A stretch of DNA of 64,000 nucleotides, taken from NCBI GenBank assembly GCA_004009845.1, contig RMBW01000118.1, positions 27,699 to 91,698 on the forward strand, in the 5' to 3' direction. A program made the position numbers and the translations under genes. Each line of letters begins with the position of its first letter. Position 1 is the first letter of the stretch. This stretch comes from Davidsoniella eucalypti (Eukaryota; Ascomycota; Sordariomycetes; Microascales; Ceratocystidaceae). Positions 22,254 through 32,799 of this stretch are shown piece by piece. Below the pieces are notes generated by a model. It was not told where the DNA came from, did not search any database, and saw nothing but the letters and a program-made list of their open reading frames with translations.

Positions 22254-25173
22254 TTACCACATCTGGCCCTGTCCTTGACCACCATGAAGGTCTCCATTGT
22301 CATTGTGTTGCTGGCCATAATAGTAGTCCTTTTGCTCATAATACCCGCCTTCTTGATGGTTTTGCTGCCGCTGCTGATGCCGCTGCTCTTGATGTTGATG
22401 TCTTTGTTGATGGTGGCCGTCATCATAATCATAGCCATCTTCCGCATATTCTACAGAGCCGTCATCATTCAGGTAGTCATTATTGGCCTATATTAACACC
22501 ACATCGAGGTTAGTCGCTGTCCTTACTCAACTAATAAAGGCAATTGGCTGTCACCAAACCAGGGGAACTCACTTGATCATAGTCGTATGGATAACCGTTC
22601 ATTTCCTGCTCATCAGGATGACCATAGTGTTGTTGTTGTGGCTGTTGCAATTGTTGCTGCTGCAACTCACGCATTTGCTGCTCGGCAAGATATTGCTGCT
22701 CCTGTTCTTTGCGTCGACGTTCTTCCTCAGCGCGCCGTTGCTGCGGCGACATTGGAATATTCATCTGTGGGTTCATCGACTGTACTATAGCGAGATAGTT
22801 GTACATGAAGTTACTTAGCAAGACTTGGTGATGCAAAGATCGCCGTGGGTTTGCCAGTTTGATATGGGCCATCCGGTAGATTGCCCGTTCATCTATTAGC
22901 GGGAACCGTGTCCAGTGATAGTCCACGTCTGGCCTCAAAGGTCGGCTCGCAATATCTTCAGAAACCTTGAGATGGTGACCCTTTTTGCCGCTTCCACCTT
23001 CCTTTTCGCTTTTCTTTTTACTTCCGCCAAAGATGGAAGAAAAGATACCGTCTTTCTTGGCCTCGGATTTGCCACGCGAATGCTTCTTGTCGTCGACAGG
23101 CTTATTATCGGGGTTCTCTCGGTCGAGAACGGTACTTTCCCGACTACCATTCCGAGAATTGGCACCGTCAATGGACGTTTGGAGGACATCAAGGCGAGCA
23201 GTTTCCTGTTGTGAACCTTTGTCGCTGGTGCTATGCTTAGACTTGTGCTTCTTGGCCTCATCATCCTTCTTCTTCTTCTCTTTCTCGTCACTACCAGATT
23301 TGAACCATTTCCAACCAGCAGAACGGGTAGATGTCATGCTTGCGGCATCTTCTTCCTTTTCTTTCTTGCTTCTCTTGTCGGCCTTTTCAAGCTTCCGTGG
23401 CTCATCTGAAGCAGCAGGAGGGGCCTGGTGGGCTTGTGCTGTAGCTGACATAGAAGCAGTAGCCTGTAAAGCTTGGTCGGCAGTATAATGAGCATTCTGT
23501 TTTTGAAGTTGTTCGGCTTTGATCAAAGGCGCATTTTGCTGTTGCGGTGGTGGCTGTGACTGTTGCTGTTGCGGAGCATTGTTTCTTGAGCTAACAGAAG
23601 ACCATTTACTGAGCTTAGGCGGCTCTTTGTATTGCTGCTGTGACGGCTGTTGCTGTTGTTGTTGATGTTGTTGCTGTGGTGCTATCGGCGGCTGGTGGCT
23701 TTGCTGGCTGTTGGCATTACGATTGGTCGTTGTTTGAGAAGAAGAGCGTTGTGGAAAGTGTTGGTCAGGATCGTCATCATCGACCGATGTTGCGATGATC
23801 TGCGGCACCGGAGGTGGCTTTGAGTCTACAGGTAACGATGAAGAGTGTAAAGAACGATTATCATTAGGATGCCCGGAAGTAATGGTGCTTGTATCGGGAG
23901 CAGCAGATTCAGTAATTGCTTCTAGGGTGTCTTCGGCAAGCTTCGGCTGTCTTCTGATGGAGCGGTTCGGACGAGAAAAATTATCGGCAACTGGGGGCGG
24001 CTCGGTATTAGAACGGCGCAAGCCGGGCATGGGTGGTATATCGTCAGCGGTAGCAGGACCGTCGGCACCACCTTCTTCCTGTTGACTTGTTACAGTGCCG
24101 CGCTTGGCGAAAGTTGATCTATCTCCTTTTACGGAACCACCCCTGCCGTATCGGGTTCTTCTTGATCGCTTCAGGCCTTGAAGGCCTAGTCCCTTTGCTA
24201 GTACAGGCTTGTCCTCTGGGTCACCATCAGCAGTCTCCGAACCCATGGAAAGTTTTCTGAGGGCGCCAGGCGCATCGTTGACCAGTTCGTCTAGAGGTAT
24301 GGAACCACTGTACGAGCGTTGGCGGGACAGCGACTCACCGTCATCCAACGAGTTTATGCTGCTAGCTGAAGAGTCGATCTGGCGCGAAAGCATCGACTTT
24401 TTGCGACGCAGACTACCAGAGCTTCCAAAACCTGAGTCGGCTGAGAGGGTCGAGTCACCAGATCGTCTCTTGATGGTGCGGACTCGGTCCTCGATAAAGT
24501 TTTTGAACTCGCTAGGGGCAAGCTCCGGGTGTACTCGGGCAGGCACCCACAGTAGACGAGATGGATCGTCTTCGTCGTCGTTGCTGCTAGGTGCCATCGA
24601 GGACATGGCGACAAATGAGGGGATCCCATTGTAGGGCAGAAGGTCTGGATCGGATGAATTGCTAACGTCCATGGACATTCTCCGCAAAGCCTGGAGGTTG
24701 CTAAGCTCCAAGGCGATATCACTTGTGTCAAACTTGCCGCTCTCTCGCACATCTCTAAGCGAAAGACTCGGTGAAGCAGGCGATTTGAGGCCTCCAGGAG
24801 ATGAGGGTGACGGGGAGCTGGTAGACAGTCGCATAGGCATAGTGCTGGCTTTCTTAAGAGACGGTGGGTGGTTTAGACTCTCATCGGTAGCATTAGTGGT
24901 CGACAGATTCAGGCGTCTTCGGTTATCATTGGTGTCGCTAATGGCAAGGGGGCTACCACGGTGTAGTTCTTCGGTAGTGGAGGGCATGAAACTGAGCGGG
25001 CGGTTCTCGGACGAGGACAGATCGTCGTCCTCGCTGCCGTATAGAGTTGATATGGCTTCGGTCACATGATGGCTAGGGTCGGAGATGGACAGTTGGGAAC
25101 CGTGGCCGCGCAGGTTACCGCGACGGTTGAAGCCATCGCCAACATCGGTATAAAGATGAGTTGGCTTCTGCAT
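22254..25173 (-). CDS. Zds1-family cell-polarity / PP2A regulator
   Basis: Exons are 25173-22573 and 22487-22254, with an 85-nt intron containing CTAAC, giving 944 aa. Budding-yeast Zds1/Zds2 bind the Cdc55-containing PP2A and control mitotic exit, polarity and stress signalling. This protein is probably their filamentous counterpart. The N-terminus has the conserved SISDPSHHVTEAISTLYGS. The region around SRLLWVPARVHPELAPSEFK contains the fungal family block. Long disordered Ser and Gln-rich stretches follow, with a poly-Gln tract around 23640-23670. The diagnostic Zds C-terminal motif lies at about residues 745-800: DYHWTRFPLIDERAIYRMAH, then LANPRRSLHHQVLLSNFMYN. The second exon extends the Gln/His/Tyr/Asp-rich tail and ends in GQGQMW. 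Family identity is strong; partners are inferred from yeast. Confidence 0.9.
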
Positions 25174-28100
25174 ACGGGCAAAGGGTGAACAGCAATGTTA
25201 GCACAAGGAGCGATGTAGAGATATCAGGGGAGTAGGGACAAAAGGACACAGGAATGTGTGCGGTGACAAGAGGGACACAACATTCACTACAACACTACAG
25301 CGATGCAATGCTCAATGATGCGAAGAAGAAGAATTACAGCAACCAGGGTGCAAGGGTACGAAGACGCAGTGACGCTGATGCTCATCCAATGTAGAAGCTC
25401 TGTTGCCGAGTATGATATAATAGTGCTTGTTATTACTGCTATTAACTACTAGCAGGGCAGACAAGCAAGGGCGTGGTGGTAGAGTGGGCAGTGCTGACAG
25501 TGCTACTTGCACGTAACTGGCAAGAACAAGGGCAGCCAGACAAACAGACAGCCTGGAGCTTGTCTAGCCAAAAAAAAAAAAAATTATAAGAAATATCGCG
25601 TGCCCAGGGAGTCCGAAGCTACAGACGACGGCAGCGCAGGCAAAAAAGAGAAAAAAGAGCGTGGGTGTGGTTTGGTTTGGTTTGAGCTTGGTTTTGGGAG
25701 GGGCAGGGAGGCCAAGTCGAGTCAAAGCCCGGGCAGGCCAGCATAGGCCAAATTATGGTGTTGTATGACAAGCAGGGTGAAGAAGGGAGCCAAGCTAGCA
25801 GCAGTCAGGTCAGAGGGAAGGAAATAGAGATTACATACCATCATCTATCTACATGGGCCGGAGGGCCAACTCTCACAGAGCCGCCACCTGCCAGAGGTCA
25901 GAATGTCACTGAGGCTGGAAGCCCTTGGACGGAGGCCCGAAGAACGCAAAGCGGACTGTTGGACAAAGTGCCGGGGAGGAGGATGGGCGACGGGTATCAA
26001 GTGTGCGATTCGGAGACAAGCAGGCGGGCAGGCAGGGAGGAGGGCGGATAATCGTCAAGCAGAAAGCAGATGGAGAAGAAGTAACAAGTCGAGGCTCGAA
26101 GGCGGTCGCAAGGCAGGCGAGACAAGGCGAGGCAAGGAGAAGAGATGAAGAGAATCGGCAGAGCGGCAGAGCGAGGCAGGAGACTTCGGGCGTGTTTATA
26201 CTAGAATTTGGTGCTGATGGGATCGCTTTGTATCTGTTATTGAGTCGGCGGGCAATTACGAGGTCACGATGCGTTGACGGAAATGGATTTACAGCGCAGG
26301 CGGGAGAGTCCAGGCGAGAATCGGCTCAATCGATCGAGATGGCGAGATCGTGTTGTGGGCAGCGGTCGTTCAACTCGTTCTATTGAGGGGGGAGAAGAAT
26401 GCCAATGAAGAAAAAACGTATAAGAAAAATAAAATACAAAACAAAGACTAGCGGAGAACCGGCAGCCGGTCGAGGATTTGCGGACGATAGGCCGAAGGGC
26501 GCAGAAAGAGAAAAGGCTGGAATTAAGCACTGCAGTTCGTCTTCCAGGCAACGAGCGACTTTCGGGGCTGAATAGCGATGCTGTTGGTGAAATTGACGGG
26601 TTGCGTGCCGTTATGCTGGGTCGGCGGGTTATTTTTCTTTTTTTTTTCTTTTTTTTTTCTTTTTCGGTGTAGTGATAACGGTAGGACTACTAGTTGCTTG
26701 AAGTATAACTATTTGGTGATCGACGCTGCGCTAAACAAAACGAGCGAACAGAAGGAAAATGGCTGGAATTGGAGTGGAATTGGAATTGGACAGAAGAGAG
26801 GCGGCGCAGCTAGTGCTTTCATTACTGGAAAAAGAGCATACAGTGCTCTATAACATGCAAATACAATATCAATAGTGCTGTTTACCTCAGCAAACTGCGG
26901 GCGCTGACAGGGTTATCAGGGCATAATGCCAGTTCCGGTAGGGTCTATAGCGTTAATTTCAGGCTGTGGAGGGCGCTGCTGCTGTATTGTCTCAGGCGAG
27001 GCTAGTTCACAGCCTTCATGAATAAATAGATCAGGGCCTGTCTTAGAAGTATGCAGAGAATGAGAAAGGCTTTGTTGGCCCAGAGCCGAGTCATTCATTT
27101 AGCGGCACATAAACGCTTGCATTTACATTTGTTTGCTCTATATTGTTTCTATATCCCGTATTACTCACGGCGCTTCGTCTGGAATGGGCAAATCAGATCA
27201 AATGACTGCTAGAAATACCAAGCGAACGGGCGGTTAAGCCTTCTTTTTTTCTTTTTTCTTTCTTCTTTCTTCTTTCCATCTATTTCTTTAGTCCCCGAGT
27301 ACTGGTGGTGCCTGAATGGGATGAAATAAATTGGCCCTGGAATGGAGAACGAAACAAACAAACCTCCTTATCGGCCATTTTAGCGTCGTAATGAAGGCCT
27401 TTTGATTACATATACAGAATAGAGGGCCCCCAAAAAAAAACAAAAAGGAAAAAGACCTGAGCGTTCGACGTTCTCGTTGCTTCACTTTGCTGGTCCCAAA
27501 ACCCCGAATTCTATTTCTGGCATTGTATGAACGCTTTTGATCCGAAGCGACGACATCAAGGAAAAAGTTACGTTAAAAGTGAAAGCCAAGGTACGATCGA
27601 TCATCCAAGGATCTGCCTCCCAAAACTACGACAAAACATACATTCTCTCTGTTATATTATATACCATTTATACAGACTACCTACTACCTTAGTAACCTTG
27701 GCATATATCTAGTACCAACGAAGTAAGATACTAGAACAAAAGAAAACAAAAGAAAAGAAGACAACGGAAAGGCGAAGACTGTTCTTCAGCTTTGAAATAA
27801 ATCAGAAACTTTCGTGTTCCAAATTTGCTTCTTCCTCAGCCCATTGACCGTAATTTACAACTAGGCATATTCTTTGTAACAGGACTGGAATATCACAGGA
27901 ACGGAAATGCGAGTAGCACAACCAACTAATACAACACCTGAATAGTTGCCGATATAGCACATCTGCGGGGCACATTACACATACAGATAATCGCAACATA
28001 CTTCTCTTCTAGTTTTGTTTAGACTATCAATCTTCCAAGTACACGTTGCAGCTACAGTACTTTAGAATAGTATGTAGATCCACTAAAGCTGAAGTACTCT

Positions 28101-28483
28101 TCATGGTTTTGATACATTCTCATTCCTGAAATCATGAACTAATGAAGTGCTAGCTTGACTCGATTTTAAGGAGGATTTTAGCGGTTTCTGCTGAGAAACC
28201 CTAGTGTATTCTATCAACCCTATATCATTTGTACAACATATACACCACAATTATCTAGTTAAGGAATCTATAGCTAAACGTCAGAATTTCCAAGCATGAT
28301 TTTGTAAAGTATGTATGTATTTACTAGCTTGAATAGCCTCTAATAATGAAAAACCGGCAAAAATCATATTGTGCTGTGGTTCCAAGGCATCTCTAGCCCT
28401 TTAAAGTTTGAATACCGATTTGATGCAAGATACATAAGCTTCAGCTTCCCGCTTGTGGTTATCTATAATATATGCATTCTCTT
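25174..28483. other. Long gene-poor region upstream of the Zds-like gene
   Basis: No supported gene. From 25170 to about 26200 the plus strand is markedly purine-rich, which gives a CT-rich leader on the Zds transcript strand. A-run at 25570-25583; T-runs near 26636-26665. A 60-codon minus-strand frame at 26916-27098 starts with ATG but has no recognisable motif. 27500-28480 is AT-rich and presumably carries the 3' end of the ASCH/PUA-like gene. Confidence 0.4.
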
Positions 28484-31400
28484 CTATTGACCCTTTTCAT
28501 CGTCTCCATCTTCTGAATCAGAAATCACTGGTGGGGGCTCTTGATCTTCCACCAGACTATCCGGCAACATATTGTCTACAGCAAATAGTTGTGAGAACCC
28601 CAAAGATGCAGATGTGCCGCTATTACCCCCGCCGCTTCCAGAAGATATATCTAATGGACTCTCTATATTGTTGAATGCCGGCTGGCTTGACGAGAGTAGC
28701 TGTGGTGGCCGCATCTGGCTAAGAGCATTATTGCTGTTACTGTTGCTACTGCTCTCTGATCTGTCTCTTTGAGCACTATTGCCGCCTATGCTAGTATTAT
28801 CGTAGGTAGTGTTTTGATGCCGGTTGCTGGAACGTGTAGAAAATGCTGGTGAAGACGGTGTAGAAGACTGACTCGCTGTGGTTGCCTGAGATGCGGGCAC
28901 ACCACCACTGCTTCCACCACCGGGTCCGCCACGACTCGGTTTGTTACTTTTCCCTTCACGCAAAGACCCAGTAGTGCTAAACGCCTGAGCACTGGGGATT
29001 GAGCCTGCTGGTTGGCGCCAGTTGGGCAGACTAGGTCGCTTAAAGTCTGGCTGCCGTTGGGGCGTGTGCTGTGACATGGCTAGCGGCGGCGGTATTCTAT
29101 CGTCATCGGCGCTTGTCCGTTGTTGCCGAGGGAGTATTTCGACATCATCGATATCGTCTTGGACGATTTGTTGCGGGGAACTCATGTCGTGTGTCGATGT
29201 CGAATGCGCGATATCCATTTCGATCTGTGCCGCGGTTTGTTGCGAGATGACCACAGATTCGCTACTTTGTGGTTCCATGCGTCCCCTGCTAGGCGACAAC
29301 GGACTGGAAGGGATGGTTATGGGAAGATCTGGGATGACTTCTTCTTCAATTAGTAGCTGGCAGCGAAGGTTGGCGAGCAACTGTGCCGCTACTGCCGGAG
29401 CAGCAAATGTATACTTCTGCGGTGGACCTTCCAGCCACCCGTTTTCCTTCATCTTGGCTAGAGTCACAGGATTGTTCAACTCATAAACTTCTAGTAGTTC
29501 ATATGCGAACTTGGCACTCTTCATTTTACCGCTGTTGAAGTCAACATTACCGACACCAGGGGGATCTTCCGGAACTTCTCCGGGCTGTCTAGGCGAGTCG
29601 CTGATGCATGCCATGTAACGCAGATGAGATGCAGGCTTCGTCACATAAATCCATAGCCGCATGACCTCATGGTGAATTTCGTAGCTGCGAAACTCGTGGT
29701 TCTTGGTGCCATCAACTATATGTGCCACGTGCTCGGGGTGGATGGATATAAAGATGTCTGTGCGGTTCGTAGGGCTACGCATGGATCGGATGATATCGAG
29801 GGGCACACGCTGGCTTTCCATAGCTTGCGTCTGCTCATCTGCGTCAAAATCGTGCTCTATATCATGTCCCGGAACCTGTTTTTGTTGTGGGGGAGTTTTA
29901 GGGATTGGGCCGGCTGCTTTAGCCAACCTTCTACGCCGTGGCGGCGAAGCCTGTAGCAAGGATGACATTGGCGTGTAGTACTGCATGGGCATGATCTCAG
30001 GTGACGACGTGGCAAATGTGGCTCGTTTGCGCGTCTTCGGCTGCTTTCTGACTCCGCTGGCCGAGGTGAGGATAGAGCGAAGTGCTGTAGTTTGGGATCG
30101 AGACTGGCCTTCAGAACGAGATATATCTGCGCCTGAAGTAGCGGCTGTGTCGTCATTTGCTAGCAGATTGAAAATGGCCTGTGTCTCAGCTCCGATGCCG
30201 TAGATATCTTCTTGGCCCTGGGTTTCTACCGGTATAGCTGGAGGTAGGGATGAAGAGTCGATAGGCGGAGACTTATTTTGTCTTGTTAATGTTGGTGTGA
30301 CGGTAATGTCGCCATCACCATTGCCGTCACTGTTGTTGAGATCTGATAGGGAACTCTCGTCGGCGCTATCATTGACAAGCCCCATCCGATCGACAGGGAG
30401 CATCGGCGATGACATCTTCAAGCATTCTTCTGGTAATGGTGACAAAGGACTAGAACTAGTAGAGATATTATCTGGTAGAACTTGGCTGTCACCAATGACT
30501 TCTGGGGTCTCATTGATGACCTCGGGAGAAAGAAGCAAAGAGTTCTCTTTGGACTGATGCCCAACGTCTCCTTCATCTTCAGAGTCTGGGATAATTGTGA
30601 AATCCCGCTCATCCTCCGACCCATCCTGTGTCTCAATGTCATCCTCGCATATTCTTTGTGTCTTTTGGCCTGTATTATCACTACCACTGGACGACGTACT
30701 ATTGTCTTGAGAAGCCGGCACCTCTGCAACCGATGAGTCATTCCTCTGAGACCGAGATTGAAATAGCCGGCGACGGGTACTTGGTGTGGAATTTATAGGC
30801 GGCGAGTCCGGAATTATATTCAAAGACGAAGCAACGCTAGACTCACGTAACTTGTGTGACGGAGATGTGAGAATGTGACTTTGGCTCTCGGATGTGGCTG
30901 TGGTCATAGAGTCTTGGATGACCATTGTTGACGGAAACCGTGGTGACTGTGGAGGGATATCTCTAGATTGCGTAGCTGTTGTCTTTAAAGTAGACAAAGG
31001 ACCACCAATATTGGTAGATCGCGAGCGGAGCGGAGACGGAGAGGCCGGCGCCGGAGTATAGCGCGCGGGTAAGATGGAGCAGGGCGTAAATGGAGAAGGC
31101 TGTGATGATGGGATCTCCATCTGTACCCTGGCCTTGGCTGGTGTTTGTGGGAGTGACGGCTTCGCTGGACTTCTTATAACAATCTTCTGTGACCGTTGGC
31201 GAGTTGGCGTGTTTGTGGTCGATATAACAGCTTTGGATGGTTCTGTTGGGACACTCTCCATGGTAGACTCTGTAGTCTTTTCTGTAACATCAACAGTAAC
31301 CGAAGCAGTGGGCTCTGCGAATGGAGCGGCTTCGCCATCACTAAGGCTGGGGTTTACAATGTCTTTCTCATCGTCCTCATCCTCATCTTGTGAATCATCG

Positions 31401-32146
31401 ACTTCCTGAAGTAGTGATCTAGTGAGAATCGACGACCCCATGAACTGCGTGAGTGTTTGCGTATGGAAGCTGCTACCGTCTGCAGACTTTGAAACCATGA
31501 AAGAAGTACCATCGTCATCTGGAGACTTCAGTTTAGTTTTAGGCTTTGGCTTTGGCTTTGAGCCAGTACTTGTTCTGCCCTTCTTAGCTGGTTTTGTAGC
31601 AGTTGCTGGAGTTCTTCTCTTTGGTATATTTCCAGGGTCCGTTGAGATTCTCCTTCGCTTGCGCATCACAGGTGTTTTTGCAGCCTCAGTTTCGTCTTCT
31701 GTCGTTCCTTTTCCTAGTTGATTTTCGTCTTCTCTTTGAAGGACATCCGGTGTAGACGCTCTAGTGTCATTGTCCCCCTTCTCATCTGCCCGTAATTCTC
31801 CGTCTCCTACTTCAACCTCGGCTCGGTCGCTATCTTGCGATGTGCCTGCAAACGCATACGGGTCTCTCTTCGTCATGTTAAACTGAGTGAGCGTTTTCTG
31901 CCTCAGAGACCGCCCGGATGTTGCTGCCGAGCCCAGACTTCCACCGGTACCGCCTTTGCCATAGGTTTTCTTTACAGTTCGCTTGCGCGGGGGAAAGACG
32001 GTCTGTCCCAGTTTACTTGGAGGGGCCGCTGTATCATAGATCCGCGTTGATGAACTTATTGGCGCAGAACTGGCGGGAAGTGGATATTGCTGCTGGTGAA
32101 AGCCGGAAGGCGTGGTGCTGCTTGGACGTTGACTTTGGGGTGCCAT
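28484..32146 (-). CDS. Large disordered protein with an ASCH/PUA-like domain
   Basis: This is one uninterrupted exon of 1220 aa. The only folded region I can see is at about residues 796-935, with DIFISIHPEHVAHIVDGTKN, EFRSYEI, LWIYVTKPASHLRYMACIS and an Asn-Gly-Trp motif in LAKMKENGWLEGPPQ. This is the PUA-like/ASCH fold found in a conserved fungal family. The rest is Ser/Thr/Pro-rich and disordered. Short motifs stand out: basic KRTVKKTYGKGG near residue 55, QKTLTQFN at 83-90 and TQTLTQFM at 229-236 (PIP-box-like), SIM-like DFTIIPDSEDEGD near 515, DDIDDVEILP further on and PPVISDSEDGDDE at the C-terminus, plus many Ser/Thr-Gln pairs. These suggest a chromatin or DNA-damage context, but no function is established for this protein here. 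It is divergent from the kinase-like gene. Confidence 0.85.
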   Translation of the reverse strand: MAPQSQRPSSTTPSGFHQQQYPLPASSAPISSSTRIYDTAAPPSKLGQTVFPPRKRTVKKTYGKGGTGGSLGSAATSGRSLRQKTLTQFNMTKRDPYAFAGTSQDSDRAEVEVGDGELRADEKGDNDTRASTPDVLQREDENQLGKGTTEDETEAAKTPVMRKRRRISTDPGNIPKRRTPATATKPAKKGRTSTGSKPKPKPKTKLKSPDDDGTSFMVSKSADGSSFHTQTLTQFMGSSILTRSLLQEVDDSQDEDEDDEKDIVNPSLSDGEAAPFAEPTASVTVDVTEKTTESTMESVPTEPSKAVISTTNTPTRQRSQKIVIRSPAKPSLPQTPAKARVQMEIPSSQPSPFTPCSILPARYTPAPASPSPLRSRSTNIGGPLSTLKTTATQSRDIPPQSPRFPSTMVIQDSMTTATSESQSHILTSPSHKLRESSVASSLNIIPDSPPINSTPSTRRRLFQSRSQRNDSSVAEVPASQDNSTSSSGSDNTGQKTQRICEDDIETQDGSEDERDFTIIPDSEDEGDVGHQSKENSLLLSPEVINETPEVIGDSQVLPDNISTSSSPLSPLPEECLKMSSPMLPVDRMGLVNDSADESSLSDLNNSDGNGDGDITVTPTLTRQNKSPPIDSSSLPPAIPVETQGQEDIYGIGAETQAIFNLLANDDTAATSGADISRSEGQSRSQTTALRSILTSASGVRKQPKTRKRATFATSSPEIMPMQYYTPMSSLLQASPPRRRRLAKAAGPIPKTPPQQKQVPGHDIEHDFDADEQTQAMESQRVPLDIIRSMRSPTNRTDIFISIHPEHVAHIVDGTKNHEFRSYEIHHEVMRLWIYVTKPASHLRYMACISDSPRQPGEVPEDPPGVGNVDFNSGKMKSAKFAYELLEVYELNNPVTLAKMKENGWLEGPPQKYTFAAPAVAAQLLANLRCQLLIEEEVIPDLPITIPSSPLSPSRGRMEPQSSESVVISQQTAAQIEMDIAHSTSTHDMSSPQQIVQDDIDDVEILPRQQRTSADDDRIPPPLAMSQHTPQRQPDFKRPSLPNWRQPAGSIPSAQAFSTTGSLREGKSNKPSRGGPGGGSSGGVPASQATTASQSSTPSSPAFSTRSSNRHQNTTYDNTSIGGNSAQRDRSESSSNSNSNNALSQMRPPQLLSSSQPAFNNIESPLDISSGSGGGNSGTSASLGFSQLFAVDNMLPDSLVEDQEPPPVISDSEDGDDEKGQ

Positions 32147-32799
32147 GATGGATGGATGGATTACTCAGCACAAATCGTAATAAGAGAAAAAGATAGAAGG
32201 CGCATGTGTCTTGTGGGAGATAATGAAAGATGAAGAAAGGTGCTTCTTTGATGATTTCTCACTTGACAGCATTCAATATGGCAATATCAATGGCAGCAGT
32301 AAAAGCTGTGGAGTTGGTTGCCTAGCAGATTCATGCCTAATCCGAGATATCATCAAACCCAGGAAGAATCAATCGGAAAAAATAGATAGAGCGTTTTCAA
32401 TGCCAATTCTAGTTGCGGTTCATTATAATTAAAGCCGCTTCGAGCGAAAACAATCGTTAGAATTTACACAAGTCGCGTAAGTCTCTATCAAAAACGCTCT
32501 CTTGGAGTTGAGTCAAGCTAACATGCACCTTGCGGTTCTAGTCACGTGTATAACACATAGATAATGAATAAGGGTTAGTAACCCTGTGGTTGTACCCCAT
32601 TTTCGTAGTTTGACAAAGTTGACATGTGGTATGATACTTTTTTTTTTTTCTTAATTACCTCACTACAGTGCTTAGCTTTTCTTGCTTACATCAAAACTTA
32701 CGTTTCCACTATCAACTAAATCTTAACTCACTTCACGCCTATCCCTGAATTTCTCCTCTTTATCTACTCTCGGTTCCAACACAACTATTGCTCCTTACG
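32147..32799. promoter_or_regulatory. Shared divergent promoter region
   Basis: This is a 653-base spacer between two divergent starts, the ASCH/PUA-like gene (-) and the kinase-like gene (+). It contains CACGTG at 32543-32548 and a T-run (32638-32650). CT-rich sequence precedes the plus-strand ATG at 32800. Regulatory use is inferred from the arrangement. Confidence 0.4.

Noticed and set aside
22254..22487. Apparent frameshift in the last exon of the Zds-like gene.
   Set aside because: Rechecking the bases at the exon start showed the frame is continuous (GAA GAT GGC). The exon is 234 nt and joins in phase 0.
22160..22513. His-rich 117-codon plus-strand frame with many HH pairs.
   Set aside because: It is the antisense of the Gln/Asp/Tyr-rich last exon of the Zds-like gene.
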